The position numbers were made by a program, and so were the translations under genes. The notes beneath the pieces were generated by a model. The model made no database searches and was not told the DNA's origin. It saw only the letters and a program-made list of their open reading frames with translations. Shown piece after piece: positions 31,809 to 43,275 of a stretch of 64,000 bases of DNA. Within the stretch, counting starts at the first letter, position 1; every line of letters begins with the position of its first letter. Source of the DNA: Emiliania huxleyi CCMP1516 (taxonomy: Eukaryota > Haptophyta > Isochrysidales > Noelaerhabdaceae); contig NW_005202428.1 in NCBI RefSeq assembly GCF_000372725.1, forward strand, positions 2,087,499-2,151,498, read 5' to 3'.

Positions 31809-32062
31809 CGGGCGGGCCGCTGGGTCACAGCTGACAGTATTCGAACCTCGATATGTGGGAAAGCTCTCTCTTCCGTGGTGTCATAGGTCTAGTGTGTGTG
31901 TGCGCGCGCGCGCCCGAGGGCCCAGGCTCTTTGCGTGTTTTTACGGCGCGGAGAGAGAGTGTGTGTGCTGCCTCTCGAGGGGAGTGCTTCCTCTCAGTAC
32001 TGATCAGCGAAGCCGGACGGGCATAAAAAAATCGATAAAAAATCCATGGGGGCGAGTCTGAT
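31809..32062. promoter_or_regulatory. Probable promoter/UTR interval
   Basis: A 254-bp space between the P4H stop and the next ATG, including AT-rich GCATAAAAAAATCGATAAAAAAT at about 32020-32045. No specific factor site can be assigned. Confidence 0.3.
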
Positions 32063-35000
32063 ATGGAGTCTATCGAGCCTGCTGCCCCCGACCCCAACTG
32101 GCTGCCTCCGCAGCGGAGACAGACCACAGCGCGACTAGTGGCGTACTGTGGCTTCGGAGGCGATGAGGCCTTCGCGGAGGCGGCCGTTGCAGGCATGCCA
32201 GAGCGGCGCACACTGCTCTCGCAGCCCACCACTCACGTGTCCTGGCCTCTGCCTCTGCAGACAGCGCGTGGTCGAGCTCGCGCGGCGGCGGCGGCGCTGC
32301 GACCGCATCTGCGCTGCCGGTCGAGCCTGCAGGCGCGCATCTCCCGGCCCTCCCTCGCAGCAGCTCTCTGACTCTGACCAAGCCTCTGCCACCGCCTGCC
32401 GCAGCTGCCGACCCTGAGGACACCAACGACGACTTCTGTCGGCAGTGCGGCGGCGGCGGCGACCTGCTGCTGTGCGACCGCTGTGACCGCTCCTACCACA
32501 TGTACTGCCTCGACCCGCCGCTCGAAGTCGCGCCTGAGGGAGAGTGGCACTGCCCGGTGAGCGCCCTGCGGCGCCCGCGCCGGCTGCGGTGTGAGCACGC
32601 TCCGGGGACGCCGAGGGCTCGCTCCTGCGCCCTCGCAGGCGCACTCGTCGACGCGGCGCAACGTCAACAAGGAGCTCTCCGCGCTGACTCGCGAGACGGA
32701 CGCCAAGGTGCCACCAGCAGCCCGCGCGCCCCGTCGTCCGCCGCGCGCCTGCGCCTCCCTTGAGCCTCCTCCCTCGCGCACCGCGCGCCGCGCTCCGCGT
32801 GCGGCCGCGCCGGGGCGCCTTGTCACCCCACCCCCCCTCTACCCCTCCGCGCGCCCGCGTCGCCGACCGTCCCTCCGCGCGGCCAGGCGCAGTTTGGGCA
32901 GAGCTACCGGCAGCCGCGCGTCGACGCCGCCCGCTTCCAGGCCACGTGTCCGCCGCTCCTCACGCCGTCCGAGCGCGCCGCCGCTCCCAACGGGGACGCG
33001 AGCGCGCCGCTCTGGCGTCCCGGCTGCGTCTCCGTCCCCGCGCTCGTCGACTTGCTCGCCTTTGGCCACCGGCTGGTGAGGCGCGAGTTTTCGTCGGCGG
33101 CGCGGTACAACGAGGGGCTGATGGTGCACCTGCACCTGTGCGGGTACGAGACGCTGGAGGCAAAGTACGCGCTGCTCGCCGCCGCGAAGCTCATCGCGGC
33201 GCTCCCCGCCGAGCAGCGCGATGCCGTCTTCAACGACGGACACCGCGAGGGGGACTTGCTGCTGGCGGCGCTCAGCGAGGCGCACGGCGGCGCCGGCGAG
33301 CCGGCCCACCTGCCGCGCGGCGCCCCCAGCTGCGAAGTGGAGCTGCCCGAGGCGTGCTGCGGGCTGCGGGTGGGCCAGCTGCGCGCGCCGCAGGACGAGA
33401 TGGCGCGGCTGCTCGCCGAGGCGGAGGCGAGTTGGGAGGCCGACCGCTCAAGCGGCGTCGCCAGCTGGGTGCGCGACCTCGACGCGGCCGTCGCGGGGAG
33501 TGAGCTCTCGCTCGAGCGCGTTGGCGAGCTCGTCGCGGCCGGCACCGCCGCGCTAGGCGTCGACGCGTCTCTCTTTGGCGTCACGGGCCGCGACGCCGCC
33601 CCGCCGCCGCTCGAGCCGCCGCTCGCCCGCCTGAAGCTTCTCACCGCCGAGCACTGCGCCGCCAAGCGGTGGCACCGGAGGCACGGCGCGGTCCTGACCT
33701 CGCAGCAGCCGCTCGCGCAGATGCGCGCCGCGCTGCGCGAGGCGGACGCCGCGGATCCGCCGCTCCGGCTCGCGGAGGCGCGCGCGCTGCGAACGCGGCT
33801 CGAGCAGGCCGAGGCGTGGCTCAGGGCCCCCGAGGCGAGCCTGGTGGAGGCGAAGGAGCTTCGCGAGCTGCAGGCAGAGACGCGCCGCGAGTACCGAGAT
33901 CATCGAGAGTAGCCGAGATTCATCGGGATCGCCGAGAGTCGTCGAGGCGGAGGAGCTCCGCGCGTCTCGCGTGGGTGGTCTCGCCACTGCGGCCAGCCTT
34001 GCCGCTACCCTCCCCCCGCCCCTTTCCTCCCTTTGCCTCCCCCCTCCAGGAGGCCCCCCTTGGGCCGCCTTTTACCGCCCCGCCCCCCCCCCCCCCCACC
34101 CCCTGCGTGCAGGAGCTGCAGCGCGAGGCGGAGGTGCTCCGGCTGCAGGCACCCGAGGTGGCGGCGCTCCGCGCGCGCGTCGCCGCGAGCAAGCGCTGGA
34201 TGGCGCGCGTGCACGCGGACCTGCTCCGGCGCACGTCCTCGCGCGGCAAGGCCTCTGCCAAGCTGACCGAGGCGGAGGCAGAGGCGCTGGTGCGCGAGGC
34301 GGCGGAGCTGCACCTGCGCGCCGAGGAGACGGAGCTGGTGCGCGCGCGGCTGAGCGAGGCGGCGGCGTGGAAGGCGGAGGTCGGCGCGGCGCTGGGCGCG
34401 ACATCGGGCGTCGGCGTCGAGGCGCTGCTGCCGACAGCGCGGCTGCTCAGGCGACCCTTCCCTGAGCCTCCTCGCAACCCTCCTGTAGGCGCTGCAGCAG
34501 ATGGAGCGGCTGCACGCGCGCGGCGAGCAGGAGCTCAATTTGGCGCTCAACGAGTTGGGCGTACTCGAGGCGCGCGTCGGAGAGAGCCACCGCTGGATCG
34601 AGAGCGCAAAGGCGGCCCTCGAGGGGTCGAGCTGCAGGGAGCCCGCCGAGCTGGTGGCGCTGATGGGCGATGGGCGGCGGCTCGGCCTCGCGCTCCCCGA
34701 GATGCAGCAGCTCGCGCAGTCCCTCAAGGAGAGCGAGTGGGCGGAGCAGGCACAGGCGGCCGTCGACGAGGCTTGCGCAAGATCGAGGTGCTCGAGGCGC
34801 TCTCCAGAACACGCCCCTAAGATGTCTCGGACGCGTCCCAGGCGACGACCCTCGAGGTGCTCGAGGCGCTCTCGGAGCAGGCGGAGCACCAGCCGACGGG
34901 GCGGGTGTCCGCCCTGGCCGAGGCGCTCGCCGCAAAGGTGGCGCGCGGGCGCGAGTGGTCGGCCAAGCTCGAGCGCGAGATGGCGGAGGAGGATCGGACC

Positions 35001-35501
35001 TCGCTGCGCGACGCGGCGGCGATGGTGTCCGAGGCGGGGGGGCGGGTGTAGGCCCGAGCGCGGCCCGAGGTCCGCCGATATCACCCCATATTGTGCGGGA
35101 GCGTAGGTGGAGGCGGCCAAGCTCAAGCTGCCCAAGCTGGGCAAGCTGCGCGAGTGGGTCGCCCGTGCAAAGGCGTGGCAGGACAGCGCGCGCAAGGTGC
35201 AGGCCAAGCAAACGCGCGGCGCGAGCCAAAAGCCGGCGCTCTCCGAGCTCGAAGCGATGCTCGCGGTCGGCCTCGAGCTGCCGCTCGACGTGCCCGAGGC
35301 GCCCCTCCTCGCGAGGCAGGTGCGCGAGGCGTCCGACGTGGAGCGTTGCGCCGAGACGTTGCTCGAGGCCGCCGAGGAGGTGACGAAGCCAGAGCCAGCC
35401 GCAGATGCAGATGCCGCCGCCGCCGCCGCCGACGCCGCCGCCACACCCACCGCCGTCGACCCGACCGCCTCCGCATCCGACGCCGCCTCCGACGCCGCAG
35501 T

Positions 35502-35532
<31 letters not shown>

Positions 35533-38312
35533 CCCACCGCCGAGGATGCCGACGCCGACGCCGGCAGCGACTCGTCCGACGCCGGTTCGCTCGACCCGCG
35601 CGTCGAGAAGGTCGCGTCCGAAATGGACGAGCTGCTGCTGCGCGCGAGCGGGCTCAACGTCTCGATCCCGCTCACCGAGGTGCTGCGTGTCTGCCGCTGG
35701 AGACTCGCGCTGCGCGCCGCGCGTGCCAAGCCGCAGCTTGCGGAGCTGCAGGATCTCATCAAGCAAGGGCGCCAGCTCGGCCTGTGCCAGTACGCGGCCG
35801 CGCCAAACCTGAGCGAGGGCTCCACCTCCTCCTCCTCCTCCTTCGCTTCGGCCGCCTCCAACGGCCGCATCTCGCGCAACGGCACGGAGCGGCCGCCCTC
35901 GCGCCAGTCGCAGCGCCGTGGGGGCGGCCGAGAGCCGGACACGCCGGCGGGCACGCAGGGGGCGCCGGCGGGCGGCGCCGGCGGCTCCGCGCCGCCGGAG
36001 GGCGAGGGCGCGACTGACGAGAGCAGCGACGAGTCGTCGCCGCGCTCGCTGGGCGAGATGCGGCGCGCGGGCGCGGAGCTGCGCGTGATCGGCGAGCTGG
36101 TGGCGCAGACGGAGGCGTGGGAGGAGGAGGCCGAGAAGATGCTCTCGTCGGAGCGGGTGAGGGTGGAGGAGCTGGAGGCGCTGCTGCGGAGGGGCGAGGC
36201 GCTGCCGCTCGCGAGCGACGCGCGCGACTACTTGGCGGCGGCCTACTCCGACGCGCAGCGGTGGGAGAAGGCGGCGCGGGGGCTCGTGGGGAGCGACGCG
36301 CGCATCGAGGAGGTGCAGAAGCTCCTCAAGGAGTACGTCAAGGGCAACTTGCACTCGGACGCGATGGAGGAGCTTCGGGCCCGCGCGCGCGAGGGCGAGG
36401 CGTGGCTCCGCGAGGCGCGCGACCTGTTCGACGACTGCGGCATCGAGCTGCCGGACCTGACGGCGGTGCTACGCTCCGACCAGGCCGACCTCTATTGCGT
36501 CTGCCGGCAGCCCGACGACCTGCAGCGGCTGATGCTCGCCTGCGACACGTGCGAGGTCTGGTACCACATGCACTGCGTCGGCGTGCCGCCCGCCAAGGCC
36601 AAGCAGTTGGCGGCGTCCAACGACGAGTTTGAGTGCCCGGCGTGCGCGCGCAAGTCGGGGAAGCCGTACCCCTTCTCCGCGCGCGTCAAGAAGGTGCCGC
36701 CCAAGAAGACGCCGCGCGCGTCCGAGGTTGCGGAGCTGCTGCGCAAGGCGGACCAGCTGCGCGTCTGCGTCGAGGAGGCCGCCCTGCTGCGGGACGCGCA
36801 CGCCGCGTGCCTTGAGTGGCACGCGAAGGAGGCGCCGAAGCTCCTCGATGCGCTCTCCGCCACCACCCCCGCCGCCGACCCGGCGGCCGACGGCGCCGGA
36901 GACGGAGACGGCAAGCTCTCGACGGCGTGGGCACGAGTGGGCGGCGGCGCGCTCGCGCGCGGGCTCTACGACGACGGAGAGGCGTACCGCGTCGAGCCCG
37001 AGCTCATGTCGCTCCTCAAGGCGTGGCGCTTCCGCCGTCTCCTCCACGAGGCGCGCGGGCTGCCGCTTCCCGCGCTTCCCGCCGAGGCGGCGCCCGCGGC
37101 GTCCGCAGCGCTTGCTGCATCGCCCGCGCCAGCGCCCGCGCCCGCGCCAGCGCCTGCGCTTGCGCCCGCGCCGCCGGACGGCGCCGATGCAGACGTCAAG
37201 GCGGACGTACACGCCGACGCGGCGGCGCTGCTCGAGATGTCGCTCGGCTGCGCTGAGACCAAGCTCGAGGCGAGCCCTCCGGGTGCGGCCGCTGCGCCCG
37301 TGCAGGGCGTGGCCCTCGCCGCCAAGCGCGAGCCCGCGCCCGGCGCGGGCCGCGGCGTCGACCTGGCAGAGCTGCAGGCGGTGCTTGACCTCGCCGTCGA
37401 GGAGGGGGTCGCCGAGCCGCAGGAGGAAAGCGGGCCGCGTGGCGCGGCCGGCGGCCACGCCAAAGCTGCCGCCGCGCAGCCGGCGTTGGAGGAGGCGGGC
37501 GAGCCCGGTTGCGGGCGGTGGCGGCCGTTTTACGAGCGCGAGATGGCGAGCCTCGCGGAGGACGTGGCCGCCTCGCGCTTCATGCTACGGGAGGCGGAGG
37601 CGTGGAAGCACGACGCGGCCAATTTCGCCAAATCGTCCGTGCCGGTCGACCCCGAGGCCCTCGCTTCGCTGCTGGGCCGCGCGCGTGCCTCGTCGCTGCG
37701 GCTGCCGCCGATGCCAGCTTTGGAGGAGCGGGCGGCCAAGGTGGGGCGATGGGCGGCGGCAGTCGGCTCCTTGCTCGATGACGCTGCGGCCCGCGCCGCC
37801 TCGGGCGCCAGCGGCGTCCCGATCGACGAGGCGACGCGGCTGCACGCCGAGGCGCTCCGCTTGCGCGTCAAGGGGGCGAGGTGGGAGGCGCTGTTGGCGG
37901 CGTTTGCGTCGCTGCGTGACGGGGTGGAGGAGGTGCGCACTTCGCTCGTCCACCACGTGAGTGCGGCCGCTGTGGCGGACGCGATCGCGGTAACGCGGTC
38001 GTCCGGCATTTTCCTCACGGCCGAGGAGCCCATTTTTGTGGACTTGCTGGTGCGGCTGCAGCCGGCGCCGCTGCTGGCCGGGCCGGCTATGGCCAGCACG
38101 GGGGGCGGCGCGACGATTGCCGCGCCGCAGGTGATCCACGCCAACGGGACGTCGGCGCGCCCGATGCAGATGCCCGGGCAGGTGGCGTGGACGGCGGCGC
38201 CGGTGCCGCAGTGCTACGTCCTCCAGCCCCACGAGGTTCAGATGGGCCTGCTCGGGCCGCCGCACGCGCAGCGGCACGTGTGGGCGCAGCACACGGTCCC
38301 CTCGCCCCTCAC

Positions 38313-38371
<59 letters not shown>

Positions 38372-39356
38372 CCATCCAGGCGCTCCCGCAGCAGCAGCAT
38401 CAGGTCTTCCTTCACCACCACCAGCAGCCGCCGCCGCTGCAGCAGAGCCTGCCGTCAGACCCAGCGCAGCCTCAGCCGCCGCTCGTCGCTCAGGTGCTCT
38501 TCTGCGACTCCCCTCTTCCACACGACGGCCCCCTCTCACCCCCTCCTGCCATTATGAATAGGTCGCTCCTCATCCAGCTCAGGAGCAGCAGCCATCGGCG
38601 GCCGCGGCCGCGGCGGCGGCCGCGGCCGCGGCGGCTGAGGCAGCGGCGGTTACGGCGTCGGTGGCCGCCACGCCGCCGCCGCCGCAGTTCGTGCAGCCGC
38701 TGGTGGCGCAGGTGGCGCCGCCGCCGCCGCCGCCACCGCAGCCGCCGCCGCAGCCGCCGCCGCAGCCGCCGCAGCAGCAGCCGCCGCCGCTGATGACGGC
38801 GCGAGTGCAGCCGCCGCCGCCGACGAGGAAGCAAATGCAGGCGTCGTCGTCTCGGCCGCCCCACGCCGAGCCGCGCTCCGCGACGGGTCTACACGGCATG
38901 TCCGCGCGGAGCGTGGGCGGCGCGCGGCTGAGGGTATACTACGAGGAGGACGGGCGGCTGGTCGGCTACCCCGGTTCGGCCGAGTCGGTGGACGCCTCCA
39001 AGGGCCTCAAGGTGCGCCTCGACGGCTTCTCCAAGCGCGAGTGGGTGACGGACGACGACGAGTGGGAGTGGATCGACGGCGCAGTCGGCGCTGACGGGAC
39101 GCGCCCGCTCGAGCACTATCTCGGCAGCGTGTTGCGGCAGTACATCGTCCGCTTGGCGCAGGCGAAGGAGCGGTTCGCGAACCTCGCCGAGGCAGCACTG
39201 CCGCCGGCTCCGGCGGGTAAGCGGCAGGCGGCCGGCGCGGCGGGCGGAGGCGACAAGAAGCGCGCCAAGCCCACGGCGTCGCAGGGGGCGGGCAAGGCGG
39301 GCAGGGGCAAGAATATAGCCGCCGAGGCGCCCGCTGGCAAGCGGCGCAAGCAGTGA
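32063..39356 (+). CDS. Large PHD/PLU-1-like chromatin protein with polyQ and C-terminal Tudor-like domain
   Basis: A putative histone reader of over 2000 residues. ATG 32063 ([13 protein letters not shown]) is followed by PHD finger 1 at about 32411-32555 ([24 protein letters not shown]; the last Zn Cys is not obvious). A long helical region (about 32890-36470) follows, made of PLU-1-type repeats such as [28 protein letters not shown] and [19 protein letters not shown] finger 2 is at about 36485-36660 ([34 protein letters not shown]) with all C4HC3 ligands. More PLU-1 sequence follows, then polyQ encoded by CAG (about 38311-38370), Pro/Gln linkers, and a Tudor/MBT-like end ([20 protein letters not shown] ... 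EWEWIDG). KDM5 proteins combine PHD, JmjC and PLU-1, but I find no JmjN, ARID or JmjC here. Introns include 33874-34112, 34422-34488 (GC-AG) and 35048-35106 (GT-AG). One or two genes cannot be fully excluded. Confidence 0.75.
38311..38370 (+). repeat. CAG repeat encoding polyglutamine
   Basis: About 20 CAG codons in frame in the PLU-1-like gene, then [11 protein letters not shown]. Nearly pure CAG, so it is likely length-polymorphic. Confidence 0.9.
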
Positions 39357-39899
39357 CCGCGCGAGGACGTTTGCACTCACTTGTCCATCCCCATCACAGT
39401 TTTCACACAAAACCCATCACACCTCACGCATCAGAGAGTTAGTTCCGCGCGGCGGGGTCGTGCGCACACGCACACTGTAGTGTAGACACCGCGCACTGTG
39501 ACACACGAGACACGTGTCTCAGTCGTATTCCGTTTTTTTTTAAGCGAGAACAAACACGGGACACACGCGAGGTTACTTCCCCCAGGATTGGTCTTCTCTG
39601 CATGCGGGAACACCCTCGGGCGGCCGGGTGGGGCTGCGGCTGGAGCTAGCATGGCTCGATAGAGCCGAGACCCCGTGTTGAGGCGGCGCTCCTGTGGGCG
39701 GCTGTGGAATCGGGAGATATTCGAGATAGCCAGATCTCCCGATCTCATCCCAGTGATGGACGTCCGTACGTCCCTTCTTAGTGATTGTGTTTCGGACGGC
39801 CCTTCGTTGTGTTCTCCTCCGTCCGCCAGCGAGACTGGCTCAGTCGCTGGCGACCACAGTTCTCTGTGAGGTGGGAGGAGAGGAGAGGACGCAGTGAAG
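39357..39899. other. Intergenic
   Basis: 3' flank of the PLU-1-like gene and 5' flank of the next. Contains CAC/CACA-rich DNA, a T-run at 39530 and overlapping GATCTCCCGATCTC motifs near 39735. No gene is supported. Confidence 0.5.
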
Positions 39900-41183
39900 A
39901 TGGCGCAGCAGCAGGCCCCGCCAGCTGCGCAAGCGCCCATCGTCGTCGTCGTTGACGAGGTTCAGATCACCAGTGATGCAGCGCTCGTTCTCGCTCCAGG
40001 GGCTCAGCACGTAAAGGACCACACGCCTTGTCTGAGTTGGACCACGGTGTACGACAATGCAGGAGCAGTGACCAACTACACCCTGGGGCAGAGTGACGCC
40101 AAGGGCGCCTTCCTGCCGCGGTGCCGGTTCAGCGTGGACCAGCAGACAGGCACCCTCCTCGATGGGAACCACGTTCTCAATGTGCTTTTCAATGGGGCAT
40201 TCTGGTCGCGGCTTCTGACCGCTCTGGACGCGGCGAACCTCTTTGCCACTCCCATGGAGAAGATCGGCGTGTTACACCAGCGGCTCGCCGGTCTGGCAAT
40301 GGCCAACCCAGGGGTCTGGGTGATCTCGCACTCGGACATCTTTCTCGGTGAAGACTTTGACGCGCCCGCCGTCCCAGCGCCGGCCGCGGGGAGAGGCCGG
40401 GGCCGCGGTCGAGGGGGCCAAGCCGCGGCCGTGGTGCCGGTCGTGCCAGGACCACAGGACCTGCTCTTCCTTACGCATCTCCCGCTTCGCGCGCTCGAGG
40501 CGGGCGGGGAGTTGCCTCTGCTGCTGTACTCGCTGCTCTCTTTCCATTTGGGACCGATAGCTACAAGGGCGGCCCGCCTGCCCCTGGCAGCCCCCGCGAG
40601 ACTCACGGCCGGCCTTCTCCAAGGAGCTATCGTGCAAAGCGTGGGGGCGGCGGCCGCCAACCCTACGATGCTCGCGCTCCAAATCCCTCGCTTGCTCAAG
40701 GGCGCTTCGCTCCCCGTCATCTTTCAGTCTACCTCCGCGGACCCACACACGAGGCTCGAGGACTTCACGGACTTGCTCCGCATGCAGGCCGGCGGGGTAG
40801 ATGAGAGGCGGCGCATCGAGGAGCGGCGGATCATGCTCGCCACCTCGCTGGGCGCGCTCTACCAGCTAGTCATCCAGCCGTCGCCCTCGGTCTCGACTGC
40901 AAATACCTTGGTAAGCCGCCTGGCCGCCAAGATTCTGACCGCGCCTCAGCTTAAGCTCTCGCTGGCGGACCAGCTGGCCATCCTCGCGACGGCCGTTCAT
41001 GATCGGCAGCACCTAAGGGGGCGGGGGGGGGGGGGGGGGGGCGCACGGCGTGGCCCCGTCGTAGGTCTTGGTCTGCCAATCATCGAAGACACCATCCTTC
41101 GAAGCCTGCTGCCAGGTGGAGCAGCACGCCTTGTCGTACCAGCCTGGCTCGGAGGGCGAGGAGGCGGGAGGGGCGGTCGGTGA
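39900..41183 (+). CDS. Unrecognised protein, 3' end probably artefactual
   Basis: The real ATG is at 39900 (the codon two upstream is GTG). About 370 residues look like a true protein: IVVVVDEVQITSDAALVLAP, HTPCLSWTTVYDN, FSVDQQTGTLLDGNHVLNVL, FNGAFWSRLLTALDAANLFA and KIGVLHQRLAGLAMANPGVW. An RG-rich stretch (AAGRGRGRGRGGQAA) and helical C-terminal sequence (IEERRIMLATSLGALYQLVI, LVSRLAAKILTAPQLKLSLA) follow. The family is unknown; nucleic-acid binding through the RG motif is possible. After the G-tract at 41020-41041 the frame runs antisense through the NarK-like gene below, so the last 50 residues are probably not its own. Confidence 0.5.
   Translation: MAQQQAPPAAQAPIVVVVDEVQITSDAALVLAPGAQHVKDHTPCLSWTTVYDNAGAVTNYTLGQSDAKGAFLPRCRFSVDQQTGTLLDGNHVLNVLFNGAFWSRLLTALDAANLFATPMEKIGVLHQRLAGLAMANPGVWVISHSDIFLGEDFDAPAVPAPAAGRGRGRGRGGQAAAVVPVVPGPQDLLFLTHLPLRALEAGGELPLLLYSLLSFHLGPIATRAARLPLAAPARLTAGLLQGAIVQSVGAAAANPTMLALQIPRLLKGASLPVIFQSTSADPHTRLEDFTDLLRMQAGGVDERRRIEERRIMLATSLGALYQLVIQPSPSVSTANTLVSRLAAKILTAPQLKLSLADQLAILATAVHDRQHLRGRGGGGGGARRGPVVGLGLPIIEDTILRSLLPGGAARLVVPAWLGGRGGGRGGR
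41020..41041. repeat. G-homopolymer junction
   Basis: Nearly pure G run. On its left is + strand coding sequence and on its right the 3' part of a truncated minus-strand gene. A likely assembly or recombination joint. Confidence 0.7.
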
Positions 41184-41832
41184 GGGTGGGCGAGGGTGAG
41201 AGCCAGGCGCGTGGTATATGCACCCGGGCAGCCGCGGAAGCCCTCGTTGATGCCGTCGATGCTCGGGGCGAAGTCTTTGAAATAGTAGACGCCAGGGTCG
41301 GCGGTGTGTGCAGCTTGGATCTTGGTCGAGACGACGGACCACCTGCAAGACATCAACAGGATTGGGGTGCGTGCGGTGTCGGCATGCCCCATTCGGCGGC
41401 GGTCTCAGGACGGGGAGGGAGGTGCTTCCACGTACATGAGCCAGACGGCAAAGCCCATGAGTAGGTTCGGGATGGAGGCCTAAAGGAAGGATCCGAGCAG
41501 GTTCGGAGAAAGAAGCGCACAGGAGAGATGCCGACTGGCAGCCGGCCGCGCCCAGAGGTTGCGCGTTGCGATGTTGAGGCCCTCCTTTTCGTAGAAATCC
41601 TTGTCCTCGATGTCCCACTCCTGAGGCGGCGCAAATTCGAGTCGGGGCAGAGTGGGCAGCCGCGACTCTTGATATATGCGGCGCAAATTCGAGTCGGGGC
41701 AGGGTGGGCGGCCGCGACTCTTGATATATGCGGCGCCTCGAGAGTGATGCCTCCGGTCAGTGGCTGTGCTTTGCAGTGACCGAGCGACTTGGGGTTCTTT
41801 ATCTGGTACTTGCCCGCTTCCTCTGCCCCCAT
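41045..41832 (-). CDS. Truncated NarK-type nitrate/nitrite transporter (MFS), 5' portion
   Basis: From ATG 41832, exon 1 reads MGAEEAGKYQIKNPKSLGHC then KAQPLTGGITLE. Intron 41621-41736 is GC-AG and made of two tandem 52-bp units. Exon 2 reads EWDIEDKDFYEKEGLNIATR then NLW, and after a second GC-AG intron ASIPNLLMGFAVWLMY. The next exon gives WSVVSTKIQAAHTADPGVYY then FKDFAP. The order WDxED..F....G..IA.RNLW-(I)SIP.LLxxFAVW..WSVV is that of the NarK branch at and after the first transmembrane helix. A further piece reads GWYDKACCSTWQQASKDGVF. The remaining 10 or so helices are absent because the sequence stops at the G-tract at 41020-41041. As assembled it cannot be functional; the gene may continue elsewhere in the genome. 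Confidence 0.65.
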
Positions 41833-42220
41833 GCTGAACCTGACGACACGAGAGCTGATTAGATTGAGAGCTGATTAGATGCGATGCGAGGGCGTTCGTC
41901 GAGACTGCGGCGGCGGCGATGAGGGGTTTGGGGCTTGCTGCTATTGTGGCCACGGCGGTGGCGCTGGGGGGTGGCGGTGGCTGTGGTGGTGGTGGCTCGG
42001 TGGCGGTGGCGGTGGCGGTGGCGGTGGCGGCCATGGAAAGGCAGCGGGCATAGCCACACTTCTCTATCACGGGCTCATCTCCCTGCTCATCTCCCCAAAC
42101 ACGCACAAAAACAAAATAAGTTTCTGCATCACATTATGCGGCGGCGGTACGTCTTCGGTCCCCGCGGGAAGCCCCGCGCATAGGACAACAACGTCTGTCC
42201 CACACACGCACACACAGACA

Positions 42221-42265
42221 AAGAATTTTACAACAAAACTCCCTCGCACGACACTGGGCACGGCA
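42221..42265 (+). repeat. Dispersed repeat family B, copy 1
   Basis: AAGAATTTTACAACAAAACT followed by CCCTCGCACGACACTGGGCA. Near-identical at 57440-57482, and related to inverted fragments (CAGTGTTGTGGCAAAAAA) at 20633 and 22566. Confidence 0.8.
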
Positions 42266-43183
42266 CGCAAGTCAGTCAGTCTTACACACCTCCAAGCATG
42301 GAGGACGGGCCCACACGCACACACACGCTGCACACGATTGGCTCAGGAGCCGACACGAGGCACACTGTCACCGGCCGTAGCACCAAGTCCGGACTGCTGG
42401 ACACACAGCACACAGCTCACAGAACAGCTCACGAGGTGGCGCTGTATAGTGGGGTTCTCAGGGACCGACACGGGAGAAGAAGGTGGAGCACAGGGACGGG
42501 GACACAGAACTCACGAACTGATATCCCACCCCGCGCCGGGGGCGGTGGCGCGCGCGAGCGCCGGGGTATTTGGACCCGCAGTCTGGCAGGCGCCAGGCCA
42601 CAGATCCGCCGGCGGAGCCTTGAGTCGCATCCGCGATCCGCGCCGGCTCTCAGAAGAGATCCGGCGCGGTGCTGGCCGCGTCCTCCTAGCCCACACGATC
42701 ACCGAGTTCACGATGAAGGGAGGCCGATCGCAGAGACGGGAGAAGCAAGTGTCGCACTGCGGCATGCGGTACTCCTGCTGCAGCGCGCGCGCGGTGGTGA
42801 AGAGAGTGCGAGCCCTTGAGCCGGTGGCGTTGTCCATCGCCGGCGCGTGCGCGCCGGCCTTGAGGTGGGTATACGCCAGCAGCTAGCCCAGGGGCTGTGG
42901 CCCTGCGCGGGCGCAGGAAATGCCGTGCGTGCCGGGGTCCAGCGGCCCCGCTCGGGGAGTTGAGGCGGCCGCCCGTGAGGAGATTACGGCACGCAAGAAC
43001 GTGCAAGAAGAGAGTGAGAGAGCTACGGGACCGGCCCCAGCTTCGGCTGAGGGCTAACAAGCTGCCGAGCCCAAATCACTGTGAGGGTCTTGATTTCTTG
43101 TTGGTCTTCAAAAATCTCTCTCTCGGCACGCACAGACAAAGAAAACAGCGTCCGAAACCAAATCAGCGTCGCGTGGTGCATGC

Positions 43184-43275
43184 ACATTATGTGCATGCAC
43201 ATGCACATGTGTCATGTGCATCTCTCACATGCACATGCACATGTGCATGCACATGTGCATGTGCATGTGCATGTC
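43184..43275. repeat. CATGCA/CATGTG microsatellite
   Basis: Alternating GCACATGCACATGTGCATG hexamers, self-complementary and therefore able to form hairpins. Confidence 0.9.

Noticed and set aside
34005..36354. Minus-strand ORFs of about 640 residues opposite the PLU-1 gene
   Set aside because: Shadows of GC-rich coding DNA (Ser/Ala/Arg-rich), while the + strand carries PHD and PLU-1 motifs.
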